Under the pieces are notes generated by a model that had not been told where the DNA came from, ran no database searches, and saw only the letters and a program-made list of their open reading frames with translations. Of a stretch of DNA of 64,000 nucleotides, positions 1 through 13,830 are shown in pieces (positions within the stretch are counted from its first letter, which is position 1; the number at the start of each line of letters is the position of its first letter). Origin of the DNA: Varanus komodoensis (taxonomy: Eukaryota; Chordata; Lepidosauria; Squamata; Varanidae); contig NW_025335268.1 in the NCBI RefSeq assembly GCF_004798865.1, positions 80,812,468 through 80,876,467 of the forward strand. The letters run 5' to 3'. Both the position numbers and the translations under genes were made by a program.

Positions 1-2498
1 TTTAAGAGTGTGTACACCAGTGAATATTAAAGACAAAATTCATGTGCATTACCTCCTTCTGAAAAGAAGCAACTTTTGGAGATCATCGAACATAGCATTC
101 ACTGTATTACATCACCATCAACCCTTTATTATAAAGATGCTGTAGGGTCAAATATTTTTTAAAATCCTATTTTGCTAAATAAAATGCAGCCTAAGATAGG
201 CATATGCCAAACAGCAATCCATGCAATCCATACTTATGCATTTTGAGGCCACAACAATCCCTCAAATTCCTAGGTTTGTCTATCAACCCAAAACTGTTAG
301 GGACTCCAGCTGTACACACTCACCTGGCTGTAAATTCTATTGAACTGACTTTGACTTAGTTCTGAGTGCATAAGATCATGCTGGAAATACCCTAAGCCTC
401 GTACTGGAAATATCCTAAGCCCTTAATTTGTAAAAGATATGTCATCATCATGGTGGTGTTGGTGGTGGTAGATTCCACATTTGACAAGTATGATGTTTGC
501 AAATAGCCAAATCTGTTTTGTTCCATGTCAAAACTAATAATAATTAAATAAATTGTCTCATGATATAACATGAGTTTAAAATTATTAACATTGTTCAAAA
601 GCACCACTGACTATTTAAAATTACCAGGATACATTTATCAGCGAATGAAATTGTCTTATGAGCTATCAGTCATCATAGCTATATATATCAATACATTCCC
701 ATAATTTTTCAAATTGTAAGGATAATATGAAGTGACCAGCTGAGGCAACAGATGATGGGGATGAGAAACAGCAGTGAGATGTTGAAGGGCAAAGATATGT
801 GTGCCAAGCAAACTGCCTTGTTTCCCATGAGCTTAGTGCTGACCTCAGGTATGTTGGAGAAAGCCACCTTCCTCTGGTCTTGAAATGATCCAGTGATCTT
901 GAGTCATTGAAGATGCTACTGAACATTTGAAAACAGAGTATAGTTCTGACAGGAATGGGACTCCTATTCATTTCATTAAAATAACTTATACTAGCCTTTT
1001 CAGCCTGAGATTGAATAAGCCTTGCTACAAAGCAGGGGTGCTAAAACTTCATCCCAAGTGCTGTATGAAGGACCATTCACATTGGAAGTGGGCCAGAATA
1101 TCAGTGTGGTTGTTTGTTTATCTATTCGGTAAACTCCTGAGAGCAGTTCTTTGAATACTCCTACTTGGTGCTTCAGACAAAAACAGGCAGAAGGGTTCTG
1201 TACTGGATGCTTAAATCAAAGTAAATGCGTTTAAGAAGTATGACCTACAGATACTTTGAAAGTATTTTCAGCTTAATTTCCGTATGTGTGAGAAAGAATC
1301 TATCATGGTTTAATTTAGAGTAGGCATGCAGCTTTCAAAATCCATGTTTTCAATGATCTGGGCAGGGAATGAGAAATAATTTTGCAATCTTCCCAGCCCC
1401 TGCAGGCATGACAAAAGCTTACACATTTTCAGACTGAGAGAACTTATCAGGAAAGGTAGGTACATCTCTATTTTTGTTGCTTTTAACTGAATGTTTCCCA
1501 AGTACGGGAAGAAGCTGTGAGGAAATGCAGCCAGTTGGACAGCCATATTTTCCCACAATGCCATTAAAAGAATATTACAATATGAGTTCAGGCCACATCA
1601 GGTAAGGGTTAAACAACCAGGCACACATGCATGTATTGCCACCCATGGTGCATCAGCACCCTCCAGGACCAGCAGGTACATCCATCAGATCCCACTGCTG
1701 CTGCTTTCTGCTTCTACCACTGGTGTTTTCCTCTACCTGCCACCACAAATTTCCCCCACCCTGCTGCCAATTTCCTCTGCCTACTGCCCTGACAAAAGAG
1801 ACAGAAGCAGGAGCAGGTGAATGCAGCAGCTGTGCTTTAATGGAAAGGGGAAATGAGAGAAAACATTGGGAGGAGGATAGGAGAGGGAAGGTGAGCGTGG
1901 CAGTGATGGGAAAAAACTTCAGGCAGGATAAGGAGAATATGGCAGTCATGGTGGCTGCAGCAGGGAGAAGGAGGGAAGAGGAGAAAGAAGCAGAATTGCT
2001 GGTACAGCAGCAAGGAAGGGGCTTTGGAAGGCTAGGACTGAAAAAGTGTGCTCACTCCCTGCCCCACAACAGCAATTTATGGCTTTTTCAAAAAGCCATA
2101 TATGTTTCTGGCCCTGAAAGGATGACCTCTTTTGCTGCAGATGCATTGAGGAAGACAAGATGGCAGCCCCCATTACGCTTTCCAAAAATGCTGTTGTACT
2201 GGCCCTAGATTTCCTGGTAAGTTCACCTTTCTGTGAAAATGCACGCACTTCCAGCAGCCACTCTGTATATGTCAGTGACATACCCAGTGTGTGTGTGTCT
2301 GGTGCTATGTAAATGAAAGGACATTTTTCTCATTATATGCTTAGTTATTGTTTGAGGGATGCTGGAGAAGTTCAGGGGGGCAAAAAAATTTCTCCATTTG
2401 GGCTGGGAGTCATAAGTTGATCCTCTTTCCCCTTTTGTTTTGTTTATCTCTAAAGCATGAAATGGAACATTTGCCTGATGTCATGTTTCAGGCAAATT
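1..2498 (-). other. STS 3' UTR / 3' flank, no other gene seen
   Basis: This is sequence downstream of the STS stop codon. It should begin with 3' UTR, but the polyadenylation site cannot be fixed. Candidate hexamers on the minus strand include ATTAAA near 1835 and 1312 and AATAAA near 125, none with clear supporting context. A purine-rich stretch at about 1800-2010 keeps a 193-codon frame open on the plus strand with no recognisable domain. A short palindrome lies at 2078-2100. No repeat family was recognised with confidence. Confidence 0.45.
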
Positions 2499-2851
2499 TC
2501 AGGAATCATGGTCACAGGAGCAAAGCTTAAGGAAGGAGGAGCAACAGGGCTGCAGCCAAGGTTTCCAGAGGATATTCGCCAGTGAAAACTGGTTGGAAAC
2601 AACAGTTAGTGTCTTGGTGTGGGTCCTCACTGCTTCTTGAATGGCCTGAAGGATTTCATAGAAGCCACTCTCTGTTTCTGGACTGAGTGGGTGCTTTTCT
2701 TCAGGGTCCACGGAAAGATCAAAAAGCAAAGGTGGTTCGTGGTATGTGACAAAATTTCCATGACAAAAACACACATGAGAATCATAGCAGCCATTTGAGC
2801 CCTCTGGACTGAAATTTGGAGTAAAAAAAAATGCCTTCCAAATCGATTTAC
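2499..2851 (-). CDS. STS: steroid sulfatase (STS), last coding exon
   Basis: This is the C-terminal coding exon of an STS-type arylsulfatase. STS removes sulfate from steroid sulfates such as DHEA-sulfate and estrone-sulfate and sits in the ER membrane with its catalytic domain in the lumen. On the minus strand the exon follows a polypyrimidine tract ending in TTATAG at 2852 and opens in phase 1 (the first two bases, GT, complete the A left by the previous exon to give Ser). It then encodes 116 residues and stops with TGA at 2499-2501. Visible family blocks are [12 protein letters not shown], the Cys-rich [24 protein letters not shown], and [12 protein letters not shown] near the end, the last few residues being CSCDHDS. 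From memory, human STS has the same blocks in the same order with a slightly longer tail. An isolated minus-strand reading that starts at 2900 includes intron, so its first residues are not protein. Confidence 0.95.
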
Positions 2852-5800
2852 CTATAAGCATAGGGAAAAAAGCAAACAAACAGCTGAGAAATGTGAACAA
2901 TCTAAAGCATACATGCGTATATTAGTTATTTCTGTAAGTTGGAGTATGTCGCCACAGCATTGTCGAAGGAATTGCCAACTCAGTATTCCAACAACAACCC
3001 AGTAATTCTTAGTATAAATCTGGAGAATTTGGTTATATCTTATTTTTTACTGTGGCTGTACAGCAGATTCCTGAAGCAAGTTATGCTGGCCTTTTTGAAC
3101 ATCTGCTCTCACATAATACTTCTCAGAAAGAATAAAGGTATTTCAATAGTGATGCCTCTCGGGAGGCTTGTTCACTCATTCCATCCCCAAAGTGTACACT
3201 TCATACATGTATAGCTTTTCCTGTACAGACACTGTGGACCAAATACAGCTTAGGCATTGGCGGTTCCATGGCTGGGCATACCCCTGCTTGTACCCCTGCA
3301 CATAAGGCTTAATGAGCCCACAGCCTTCTAGGAATGCTGCTGGTACTCCTAAAGCTCAACTCAGATATAAAGCAAACAGTACCAGCTCAGTGGTTTTCAG
3401 TAGCTGGGATTGTAATTGGAACCAATGAAGAATTAGAGCTCAGCCACCATCGAAACATCTCTCACACACTCAACTTTCTTTCCCCCATCCAACCACTGAT
3501 TCATTTCCCCTTTCTTTCTGTCCTACTTACCTGGCTACTGGGCTAATGCCTGGACACCAGCAGTAATTGGCAGCACTCAGAAGTTCAGGGGACAGCTGCA
3601 AATGTAGATTTTCTCAAGGGTTACTGACCCTTGCTGCCAGGAGGCAGCTGCATTAAAAAAGGTGAGTGGGCTTTGTTTCATGAAAACTTAGTTTTGAAAG
3701 CTGCCACTCATTCATGCTGAACAGTGTTTTTTCTAGATAATGTTCTGCTCAGCTCTACTTCTGTCATCTGACAGTTCTCTTGCTTGTTCACACAATCACA
3801 TCCCAGCACCCTTAAACCCATCTGCCCCACTGAGAATCACACATCTATCATCGATACTTCTGAATATCCCATTTTAATTTAAAATGACAGCCACCCCAAT
3901 TTCCTGAAGCACTATTTCAGTGCTTTAAAATCCCAAAGAACAAGGTTACTTGTAGAAACTACCAGTCTAGGAACCAAGAATTGGATTATGCTACCGGTGC
4001 TACTTCTCATATACATGTGATTTGCCATTTGTTTAGGGTATATACAAAAATTGGCCCTTCCAAATACTTCAGGAGTGAATGTAGAGAGGGAAGGAGAAAG
4101 AGGGGGTGAAGGGGCCAGAGCAAGATGAGGTTTCTATATCAACCTGGCTCATGCATTTGAGTCACCTTTGGAGATTCTTTTCAAATTATTCATCACCAAA
4201 GTAAGTGATAAAAAGTGAATGAGTGAAATCAGACCTACTTGGCTGAGTCACTTCATCGATGGAATTTCTTCCACCAACATATGAAAATATTTATCAGGTG
4301 AAGATATAGGTAAAGATATATAAATTTTCCCAGGTTTTTAGTGTAGCGTTATTTTAGTATGCTGTAGTGATTATATTTTAACCCTGTTTTGTAACTTGTC
4401 TTGGAAGCAAGATGCAAATATAATAGTGTACACTAACTAAAACAAAGGATTCTTAAGTATTTAAACTACTAACACTACTAGGAACAGCCCTGTGTTTATT
4501 CTTCCCCTTTCCCAACAGATGTATCCCCTCCCTCTATACTGGAACCCATTGCTAACTGCCATGTCAGAAAATTTCCTGAAAAGAGAGAGGACAGGTAAGC
4601 AGAGTGTCAGTTGCCTGTCCCTGTTAAACCTAGACTATTCACTCCCCCTGAAGAAAATCCTGGGCCCAGTCCCTGAAGCCCTGGAGAACTGCTACCAGCA
4701 GGGACATCAGAGGAATACACAACAGGTTTGAATCAGTTTGGATTTTATGATTGTGCAATGTGGATTCTTCAGCAGACCAATTATTTTCAAGTTGGACAAA
4801 TTCCATGTTCATGTGTAATTAACACAAATGCATGTAAGTGGTAATAGACCCTTGCACAAGTTAAACAAAATTCTTACGAGGAAGAAAAGGAAAATCTGAT
4901 TCCAGCAACAAAGAACAGAATGGAACAAAAGATGTCTGACAACCTGCAGAATAGATTTAACACTGTACACCATTAACTGCCAGTCATGGTAGAGAACGCT
5001 GAGATAGATGGACTTGATATAAAGCTTGAAAGATCCAACTTGATACAAGACACCTTCATCTGTTTGTAAGCATTGTGTTGATTTTTAAAATATGGCTTAT
5101 TGTGATTTTATTAGTGACTTCTGATATTAATTTTAGGCTATCTGGGAAGAAATTGGATCCTAAGAGGTGAGATATAAATCACTGTAAGCTAAAAGTAAAG
5201 CAATATATGGAACTGCTCATGATTTGTACACTGGCTGGCTTTTAAAAAAATACAGTGGATATATTTAAAGAGTTAATTCTATAAGACACATTTTCTATCA
5301 TACATCATTGAGTTGGAAAAGTTATTCAGTGACAAATGGACAGAGTTTGGAAATTTCTAGCTGACTTAACACTGGACCGTCACTCAGTAATCAAGGTCCT
5401 GTGGGTGAATGTACAACAGCAGATGGGGGAACAAAAGCCCTCTGGATGTTGCTTAGGTCTCTGCAAATGCAGAGCAACACTGCAGCTGAATTGCCTGGAC
5501 AGACAATAAATCACACCTTCAAAGTCCTAAGGGGGCACTATCTTTAACTGCAGACAGTGACATATGTACAGGTTGCATGTGTTGCCTGAGTGGAAGAAAC
5601 ACAGCTAGCCTTCTATACTGTTCTACACTTCTGAAAGAGCATGTGAGGCCATTTACAAGGACTATTGGGTACTCTAAATGTTGTGATTTTTTCATAGAAG
5701 GGAATGCTAGAAGCATGGCAAAAGCGGAAAAGGAAGCTGTATGGAAAATGGTCACGTTGCTTCAAGCCTCTGTGTAAGGTATGTAGAAATCAGTGAAGCA

Positions 5801-6394
5801 AGATTAATGTTTTGTCTTGTTTGAATAACAAGAAAAAACTAGACAGTGTTCCAGAGACAGAGAAAGTCCTGTGCATGCACATACCAGATAGATGATTCAA
5901 TTGCTGGTCAGTACTTATATGAGGGCCACATTCCTTCATGGGTAATCTGTCAGGGGCCACGTGCAGACATGGGTGGAAGCCAGTGATAGTCAAGGCAAAG
6001 TAAAAAATGAGTGCGTCATTCCTTTCCTTTTCCCTTCCTGTTTCACCTGCCTTTCTTTCTCTCCTTCTTCCTTACCACCCTGGAGACTGCCAGGGTGAAG
6101 GTCTGAACTGAGGACATGGAGAAAATAGACTGAGCGTTTGCTTCCCACCACTGGCCTACCGGGTGTGTTAGTCTTAATGTAGCCTTGGACAGTTGACTTT
6201 TCTGTAGGGATATTTGGAGTTTGAGAAATCTGTTCTGTGTTTCACAGATTTTCAAATGTAGTTTGTTCATTGACAGAATCAGATTTTTATTTTTATTTTT
6301 TTTGAGTTGCGGGGAGGGATGTATGAGAACTGTAGCACAGCTGCACCTGCACACCCAGCCCAATTTAAACACTGGCATGTAAATCCACACAAGT

Positions 6395-6660
6395 CAGAAG
6401 AAAGCTAGTCTTCTATGGAAACTGCACTGGAGGAGGTTATCAGTGGCTACTGGCCTTGTTGGCTATGTGCTGTTGCCTTTACCAGAGGTGGCACATCCAC
6501 CTACACCAGTTGCTGAGCAGTTTCAGCACAAGGAGCTCTTGCATCCATCCTGCTTGAGGGATCCTACAGGCAGCTGGTTTGCCACCATGTGTACTGAGTG
6601 CTGGAATTGATGGACCTTTGGTCTGATGCGGCATGGCTTTTTTATGTTCTTATGGGCACA
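6395..6660 (+). repeat. Interspersed repeat ending in GATGGACCTTTGGTCTGAT block (copy 1)
   Basis: This repeat is known to me from turtle and squamate sequence but I cannot name the family. It runs from TTATCAGTGGCTACTGGCCT through CTGCTTGAGGGATCCTACAG, GGCAGCTGGTTTGCCACCAT and GAGTGCTGG to GATGGACCTTTGGTCTGATG and TTTTATGTTCTTATGG. Copy 2 at 49995-50115 shares the final 120 bp or so. Confidence 0.65.
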
Positions 6661-8429
6661 GATCTATCTGTCAAGCTTCTAACGATCTAAATACTTTGTT
6701 CCATACAATACATTATTTTCAAGATCCAGACAAGTAACTGGTTGAATAATATCATACCATCTAACTCTTCACAGTATCTCCCACTTCATTAGGGAAAAGA
6801 AGAAGTCACATCAAGTGCATGGCTGTATGCACTGTGCTCTTTGCTGATTTCAGTGTGCATATGATTTGTTTAAAAGATTTGTTATTGATATTGCAGAAAA
6901 TTTTGGTCTTAATTTCATTTTTTTTAAACTCCTACTAGATTGATTCTTATCCCAGAAGACTTCACATGTTAATCCACCAAAATCATGCTTGATTCAGTTT
7001 TGTTTTTATCATTTCCCTTCTGGCAATCTAGTTATTCAATTCCTTCTTGAACTTTGTAAGATATCTTCACTCAGAGGGAGCATGTATCTTAGCAATCTTT
7101 CTCTTGTGACCTTAGGATGTTTTGTCCACATCTCTCCATCTATAGCATATCTATAGCATATTTAGCTGAAAAGCACCAGAGATCAAAGGAGGGAAATGTT
7201 TCATGTAATGTTAAGAGTTTTGGTTTAGAAATACAATGACTTAAAAATGCTTAGAAAGAGGAATAGAAATAGAGATTTACCAATGTAAGCGAACAGTGCT
7301 TGCTTGAAATTCTGAGCTTTCTCTTTCTTTGCATTTTCCAGAACTAGACAGTGGTGAAATATACCAAGCACACTCTTAAGTGGAGATAAAGAAAACAGCC
7401 AAGATTAAATCAAGCTTCATAAGGGAGTCAAGCAGGTAGACAGGAAGCATGATAAAGAATCAGAGAAACTGTTTTAGAAAGTTGCTGAGGCTAGTATCAA
7501 ACAAAGTAAGATAGGACCTTGACTCTGAATTTGCCGGAGATGGCAGCGGGGGGGGGGGGGGCAACACTCTACTGTTCCTTAGCAGTGTCATAATGCTTCA
7601 CTGCATTGTGTGATTGTGGAATACTGCTGTGACAACAGCAATGAAGCATTAATAGTGGCCTTTCTAATCATTATAGAAAAGTAAAATGCATTAGTTAGAT
7701 GTTGCATTAGTGGAATGACCGACATAATACTCTGTCAAGACACAAAGAGCTGTCAGAGTAGTAATCTGTAAATTTGATGAACTGTTCTAAGGCTGGTCAT
7801 TAAAAGGAAGACTGCTCTCTGTACCTCTCCCAGCTGGTATATAATCTCATTGTGTCAGAAGATCGCTGCAAGGATTGAATTAATCTTCCAGCAATTAATA
7901 ATCCCTTTGTTCTGGTAAAGTCCTGTAAGAGTGAAGCTTCATTAGATACTGAAATTGCTAAATGCCATTCTTTAATGAAATCTACAGTCATAAAAGAATA
8001 ATACAGCAGTTTTAACACTTAGACCTCCTTTTCAGCAAACTGATGCAGGCTACAAAACTCAGACTCTTATTTGAAGGCATCGGATGCACTAACCCAGCTA
8101 TGTATTTCATGGGACTGCTCCATAAGTTTCTTATAGCACAATGCCATACCCTTTCAGTCAACATCAAATTGTGGGGTGGGGGGAAAGGGGGGAGAGAGAG
8201 TATGAGAGAGAGAGAGAGGTTACAGCTTTGCTACAAAACACGACAAAGCAGCAAAGAAATGGTGGAGCGGTGGGGTAGCTGAGGTTAGGGATATGGAAAT
8301 CAGAAAACTTGAGCTAGGCAATGTTCTCTGAGTTGCCCCTTGAAACTCAGGCCAATTCATGTCCATATCAGATTGCAAGTTTCCTCTGCTTCTTTTCATA
8401 TGAAAATCTTCATGTACTTGGTATGTGTT

Positions 8430-8462
8430 TTTATTTATTTATTTATTAAAACATTTCTAATG
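8430..8462 (-). mobile_element. Very short L2-type 3' end
   Basis: On the minus strand CATTAGAAATGTTTTAATAA is followed by an AAAT repeat. This matches the last bases of the L2 copies at 24.1 and 53.5 kb (AGAAATG then the tail). Only about 30 bp remains. Confidence 0.4.
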
Positions 8463-10044
8463 TTTTGGATGTGATGTGTACTTGGTATGGACACAGAAGT
8501 ATGTCATCTTTCACAAATTTTTTTAAAAAAATCTATCCCCCAATGTATTTAAAGTATGCATTTTTTCTAATTTTGAACACATTTTTCCTTCTCTTGTACA
8601 GTAACAGAGTTTGGGAATGTATGAGCTTTATGGTAATGTTCAGGAGGTATGAATGGGGTGAATTCTGAGCTTAAACAAACCAAAGTGAATTCTTCATACA
8701 TTCTTTTATAGGACAGGGACAGGAGCCTATATGGCTGCACTTGTTTTGAGTTGCTCAGATTAAGGACAAAACAACAGACCTATTGCCCCTATTAGTAACT
8801 CAAAAAAATTATTAGGGGAAATATCAACACTAATTGAGTATCTGATTATTTACAGCTTGGTAGTCACTTGAGTCTGACAATACCCTTAATATGGAGGGAG
8901 GCTATTTGCTGACTATAAGAATATCATTTTTAATTTAACTGGCATCCACATAATTAAAAATACCAGTGATTATTCCTGGAATAAATGGAAGATGACCAGA
9001 AGTTAAATAGGGCCAGAATGCACTGAAATATAGATAACGTTCCTTCCAGGCTCAACAATTGCAATGCCTCTGAAAACACAGAACAGAGCAAATAAACTCT
9101 CATATAACTATTTTTCATGCTTGTCAAGAGAAACACATCTCCACTGAAAATAATGTGAGCAGAAGTGTGGATCAGTTGATTAGGGATTTTTTTCTTCAAC
9201 TCCATCTCAACCAGTTTGACAATATCTGTTTAAGCTAGAAATGCTCTCCTCCACTTTGACAGTTATGCAATTTCACACTTACCAAATAAAATACCCTGAA
9301 AGTGAATCATGAAAACACCTTCACTGTGACTCTAAAATAGTCATTAAAACAGCAAATTAAGATACATAATGAAGAAGCTGAACTGAACTGCACACCTGAC
9401 TGCCTTCTGTCTCCCAGCTCTTCTGACAATGAATGGTAGGAGGACCAAGCTAGGCCTTCCTGTCACTTTTGTAAACTGCCCGCTGCTGTCTTGGTTAAGC
9501 CGGAGAATAAATAAAACCAAGTGCATGTAGGGAAATGGGATAACTTTAAAAGACTAGAAATATTTCTAAGGAAAAGGATTGAACAAATAGAGCCATGCAT
9601 GTATCAGGATATCAAAATATTGTGGAACTCAGTTATGTCCAAATAGCAGGGGTTAATCAGAAATGCAGAAACAAAACAGAAAATTGCATTGGCACGGATC
9701 TGTACACATTCAATAACAAATCATCATACAGAAAAGGGCTAAGAGAGCCTTCAGTTCTAATACCATACTATCAGCCCATGAATCTACAAATGCATTAAGC
9801 ATGTGATATCATTGCAGCAGGTGAGTGGTCTGCCCATATTCTGCATTCCATATGCAAAATTTGCTCACCAACTATACTTTCCTGTTGAGCATCTGTAATT
9901 CATGCTAGAATTCTAGGGTATGAATTACAAATTATAGATAGTAATGCTTATAGCAACATATAGCAACACTACTTCTATTAACCCTAAAATATGAGGATTA
10001 TTTGAATTTATTGAGCTGACTCTGCTGAGTCTGATTCTTGGACC

Positions 10045-10170
10045 ATCTAGTGCAGGAGAGGGGAATCTCTGACCTGCCAGATGTTTTTGCCTTGTGACTT
10101 TTATCATCCCTGTTCATTGGACATGCTGGCTGGGATGATGGTAGTTTGTGTTCAAGCACACAGGTTTCTC
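10045..10170. repeat. Palindrome-like interspersed repeat (CCAGATG...ATCATCCC family)
   Basis: GACCTGCCAGATGTTTTTGC, TTTTATCATCCCTGTTCATT, GGACATGCTGGCTGGGATGA and GGTAGTTTGTGTTCAAGC follow the order of a common reptile repeat with imperfect inverted halves around ATCATCCC/GGGATGAT. A shorter fragment (GCCCTCCAGATGTTTTGGAC, TACCACTCCCAGCC) is at 23815-23875. It is probably a non-autonomous DNA transposon, but this is unproven. Confidence 0.5.
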
Positions 10171-10672
10171 GCGCCTGCTGGGCCAATGTGGTCTACTCGG
10201 AATGGCAGTGTTCCTGTTGTTCTGAGGTAACAACTCAGTTCGGAAAAGTGAGGCTTCAAGTGAAGCCAACTCCTCACTACCTCAAGGTATTCATACTATT
10301 TTGAAGGTGCTAGAGAGCCATTCTAGCTGTAGCACTATAGCAGAGGCAAAGAAGGAGCTGAGCTGACAATGTTTCTGCATGGATTAATAAGGTTATGTAG
10401 AATACAGGAGGCACTTCCCACTTTGGGCTACAGCCCTGTCCACTGCTGCTATGCTTCCACCAGCATTGTTCCTAAAGGCAATACAGTCCACAGGAGCTGA
10501 AGACTCCTCACTCCTGGGCTAAAAGAATTGCCTGGTTTTCATTTTGCCATTGTCCTTTTTTGCAATTCTTGTCAGTCTCAAATTCCATGTGCACCTAAAA
10601 AAAATTGATTTTATACTAGCTCCTTTTGCAGAAAGTTAAGTCTTGCTATTTATTAATATATGGATGCAAATA

Positions 10673-10746
<74 letters not shown>
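10673..10746. repeat. TG/GA compound microsatellite
   Basis: A TG repeat to about 10705 is followed directly by a GA repeat to 10746. Confidence 0.97.
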
Positions 10747-10748
<2 letters not shown>

Positions 10749-11884
10749 TGGAACATAGTATTTTTTTTCTTGGTTAATCCACCTGCAGTTCTTACAGTGC
10801 ATTGTCTATTCTGTTGATAGATAGTGCTTTCTAATAAAGCTTTCAAGTTACTATATTTCATTTCCTTTTATTGTGGAAGACAGTGGTGCTTGCATTTTAT
10901 TGGCAAAGTTCTTTCATTCCACTTTAATCTCATAAATGCGTGTCTCCATGAATTCCTGCAACAGTTTTAGAAAAATCTTCTTGGCCGATCTGTTGGCTAA
11001 AAGCCACTTGGTTAATTTTGTATCTAGTAAGCTGTGATCTGCTTATAGTGGATTTTTGAGCAAATTGTGTACGTTGAGCTTTTTAGCTCAAACTTGCTAT
11101 GAAAATTCAGTAATAATGCCCAAAGTTTTCCTAATATGAGCCCAATTTCATATCTACTCCAATTAACAAAAGAGATTTTCCCTTAAACATTATTTGCTTA
11201 TGAATGAATATTTTCTTGAAAATGAACATGGAGAGAAAGCTCCAAATGCTGGATGCAATTTAACTTTATATATAATAGATAACATAACTTTAAGAGAGTA
11301 CCTCACTGAGCCCCAAACATGGAACAATCTGATGTTGGAGGTGTCCAATCATACTACACCCTGTGGAACTTGGGCAGAAGAAAAGGCAGAGGCTACCTAC
11401 CTTGAGCAAGTTTGATTCTGTTTGCCGAAAGGGGTGGGAGGAAGTAGGGTATGACATATAAATGGACTTCCAGAAGCATGACTGATATGAAGGTACTTGC
11501 AATATGGCTTGACTGGCATAACAATTAGCTCCAGATAATATGTAGCTTGAAGCATAGGCAACATTTCTAAATCTAACTAAAATAATTGTTTAATGTGTTA
11601 AAGTGAGACCAACAGTAAGGCATCATTCTATTGACTTCCTTTTGCCAATCTCTCCCCAAAGCCCGTTTCTTGGAAATAGGCTGATGGGATTTTCCACTTG
11701 CTGATAGAAAGCAGAATCCATGGTATTAACTCCTAATGAGTCTGCGACATTGAGCTAGTAGAGATGCTTCCAACCTCAAGAGTTCTTTCCCATTTATTTT
11801 TCTATAGAAACAATATTGAGGTAAAAGAGCCTTAGAACTTGTTTAAGTCTAGAATGGCAAATAAAAACATTTTGCTTAATTAGG

Positions 11885-12345
11885 CTATCAAATCATAGAA
11901 TACTACAAGTTGGAGAGGGCCACACCACTGGATCCAAACCCTTGCTCAATGCAAGACACCATCCCTGACAGATGCCTGTCCAGCTGCATTTTGACTGCCT
12001 ACAGTGTGGAAGAGACCACAGCCTCTCTGGGTAACTGGTTTGTAGTATCGTAGTATTGATCTAACAGTCAGGAATGTTTTCCTGATGTTCAGCCCAAATC
12101 TGGCTTCCTATCACTTGAACTCATTATTCTGTACGCTGCATTCTGGAATGAATGGGAATCCCAGTCTTCCTTTGTGTGACTACCTCTCAAGAGTACTATT
12201 ATTTCTCCCCTCAGTCATTTCTTCCCAGGTTTAAACATTGCCCATTTCTTCCAGTCTCTGCTCATAAGGCTTTGTTTCTAGTCAACTTTGTTTTCCAGTG
12301 TATCTGCCTCTTTCTTAAACTGCAGTGTCCAAAATTTTCTATGGA
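11885..12345 (-). mobile_element. CR1 LINE 3' end fragment
   Basis: The plus-strand text ATCATAGAATACTACAAGTT, followed by the block GGAGAGGGCCACACCACTGG, is the reverse complement of a CR1 3' end. The block around 12060-12120 (AGGAATGTTTTCCTGATGTT) and the later CATAAGGCTTTGTTTCTAGT match the conserved CR1 ORF2 end read backwards. The copy is diverged and 5' truncated, and lies on the minus strand. Confidence 0.8.
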
Positions 12346-13639
12346 GGTTGGGATGGGTATGCTTGTTTGTGGGGGAAAAGATGGAACATTGGGTTATCTG
12401 CAACTCTGCAACTCGTATGGCTACCCAGATGCTTTCTATGGGCATGGGATCATTTTCCAGCCCTTTTTTAAAAAAAAGAAAACTAAATTACATAAAAATA
12501 ACACCAATATTTTATTTAGGCATTAATTGCCTTGTTATGGATGCAGATTTCTGGTCTGCAGAGTGGAGGATATGGAAATGACCACATTATTTTATACAAT
12601 TTTAAACTCCAAGAGGCAGGTTTTGAATTTTACCAGCTTGGGCTTTTTTTACACTGGCACAAATGTATTTTACAATATGACAGCAATGCTGATGTTTAAA
12701 TAAAAATGGATTATCCTTTTAAAAACATCTGTGTTGATATATGATAATTCAGACCTGTCAACATTTCTTTCTCTTCACAGACATTCCTAATTTAGCACAG
12801 GATGGCTGCAATTCAAAAAGATGCTGAAAATAGTCACCTATGAAGAAAAGCTGAAAAACACTTCCCAGTTGTGTTAAATTTTAATCAATTAATTATGCTG
12901 TTTTAATATAGAATAGACCAGTACCTAGGTTAAAAATCAAATCTGTTGGTGAATGAATGCTACCAAGTGTCTTCCTGCATCATACATTATTTGTTTCATT
13001 CTGCTTCTCCAGTGCTGGAGGGCCTTAATATATTGTGGGATGCACCTGCACCTTTATTGTTGCTGCATTTTCCTAATTGAAGAGGAATGGTGTGGCAAGA
13101 TGGGAGCATCCCATGCCAATACCCACCTACCCAAATCCAAATAGCAACCATATGTTCCAGTCTTGGCCATCTGGTTCAGACAAAATGGTGATGACTACAT
13201 TGCTGATTAGTTTCTCTGGGGCAATTGCTAGTCAGGTTGCATCTGCCCAGGAAAACAGCATCATCTGGAAAATCCTTCAAGTGCATCCACATGGCAATTT
13301 TGAAGAAGAACAGATGTGAATCCTGTGGTTAAGTATCAGTATCAGTGCCTCCATGCCCTCTAACTCATGACTAAGGCAAGTATAGGGTTACTGTGGGCCA
13401 TACAACCCGGAATATTGCCATAGCAGCACAAATAACCTGTGTCAGCATCAGGTAGGTACCTAATCTGTCAGCTTTCTACACTTCCATGAAGGGCATAATC
13501 AACTAACATTTAGATATATCTCCCAAGAAGTTGCTACTCTACATCCACATCTGTAGGGTATTTCTGCCACAAAACATAACATCTAAGTGATCTCCTTTCC
13601 TTGCCAATGAGACTCAGCAATGGAATAGAAAATTACTCC

Positions 13640-13830
13640 AATAGGTCATAAGAATGTAGACAACTCCCTTATCCGTAGTTAGACCTTTGGTCTATGTAGC
13701 CCAGTGTTGTTGACATTGACTCACAACAGCACTTCAGCTTTACAGGTGAGCTTTTTCCTTGCCCTTCCTGAAGATGCCATTCACTGAGCCTGGGGACCTT
13801 CTGCCTGCAAGACGGATGCTATGATCCCTT
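13640..13830 (-). mobile_element. tRNA-derived SINE (copy 1)
   Basis: On the minus strand this has a degenerate pol III head, a B-box-like GGCTCAGTG after GCAGGCAGAAGGTCCC, then a body ending TCTAACTACGGATAAGGGAG and TTCTTATG. The same body and end occur at 20640-20822 and 24800-24965. The consensus of this squamate-wide family has a tRNA-like start (CATAGCTCAGTGGTAGAGC, from memory) and ends in a block about improving to TATAAGGCAGCTTCC. Confidence 0.7.

Noticed and set aside
1627-2208. 193-codon plus-strand open frame
   Set aside because: Purine-rich low-complexity coding, no domain, no splice or promoter context. The overlapping minus-strand frames are equally open.
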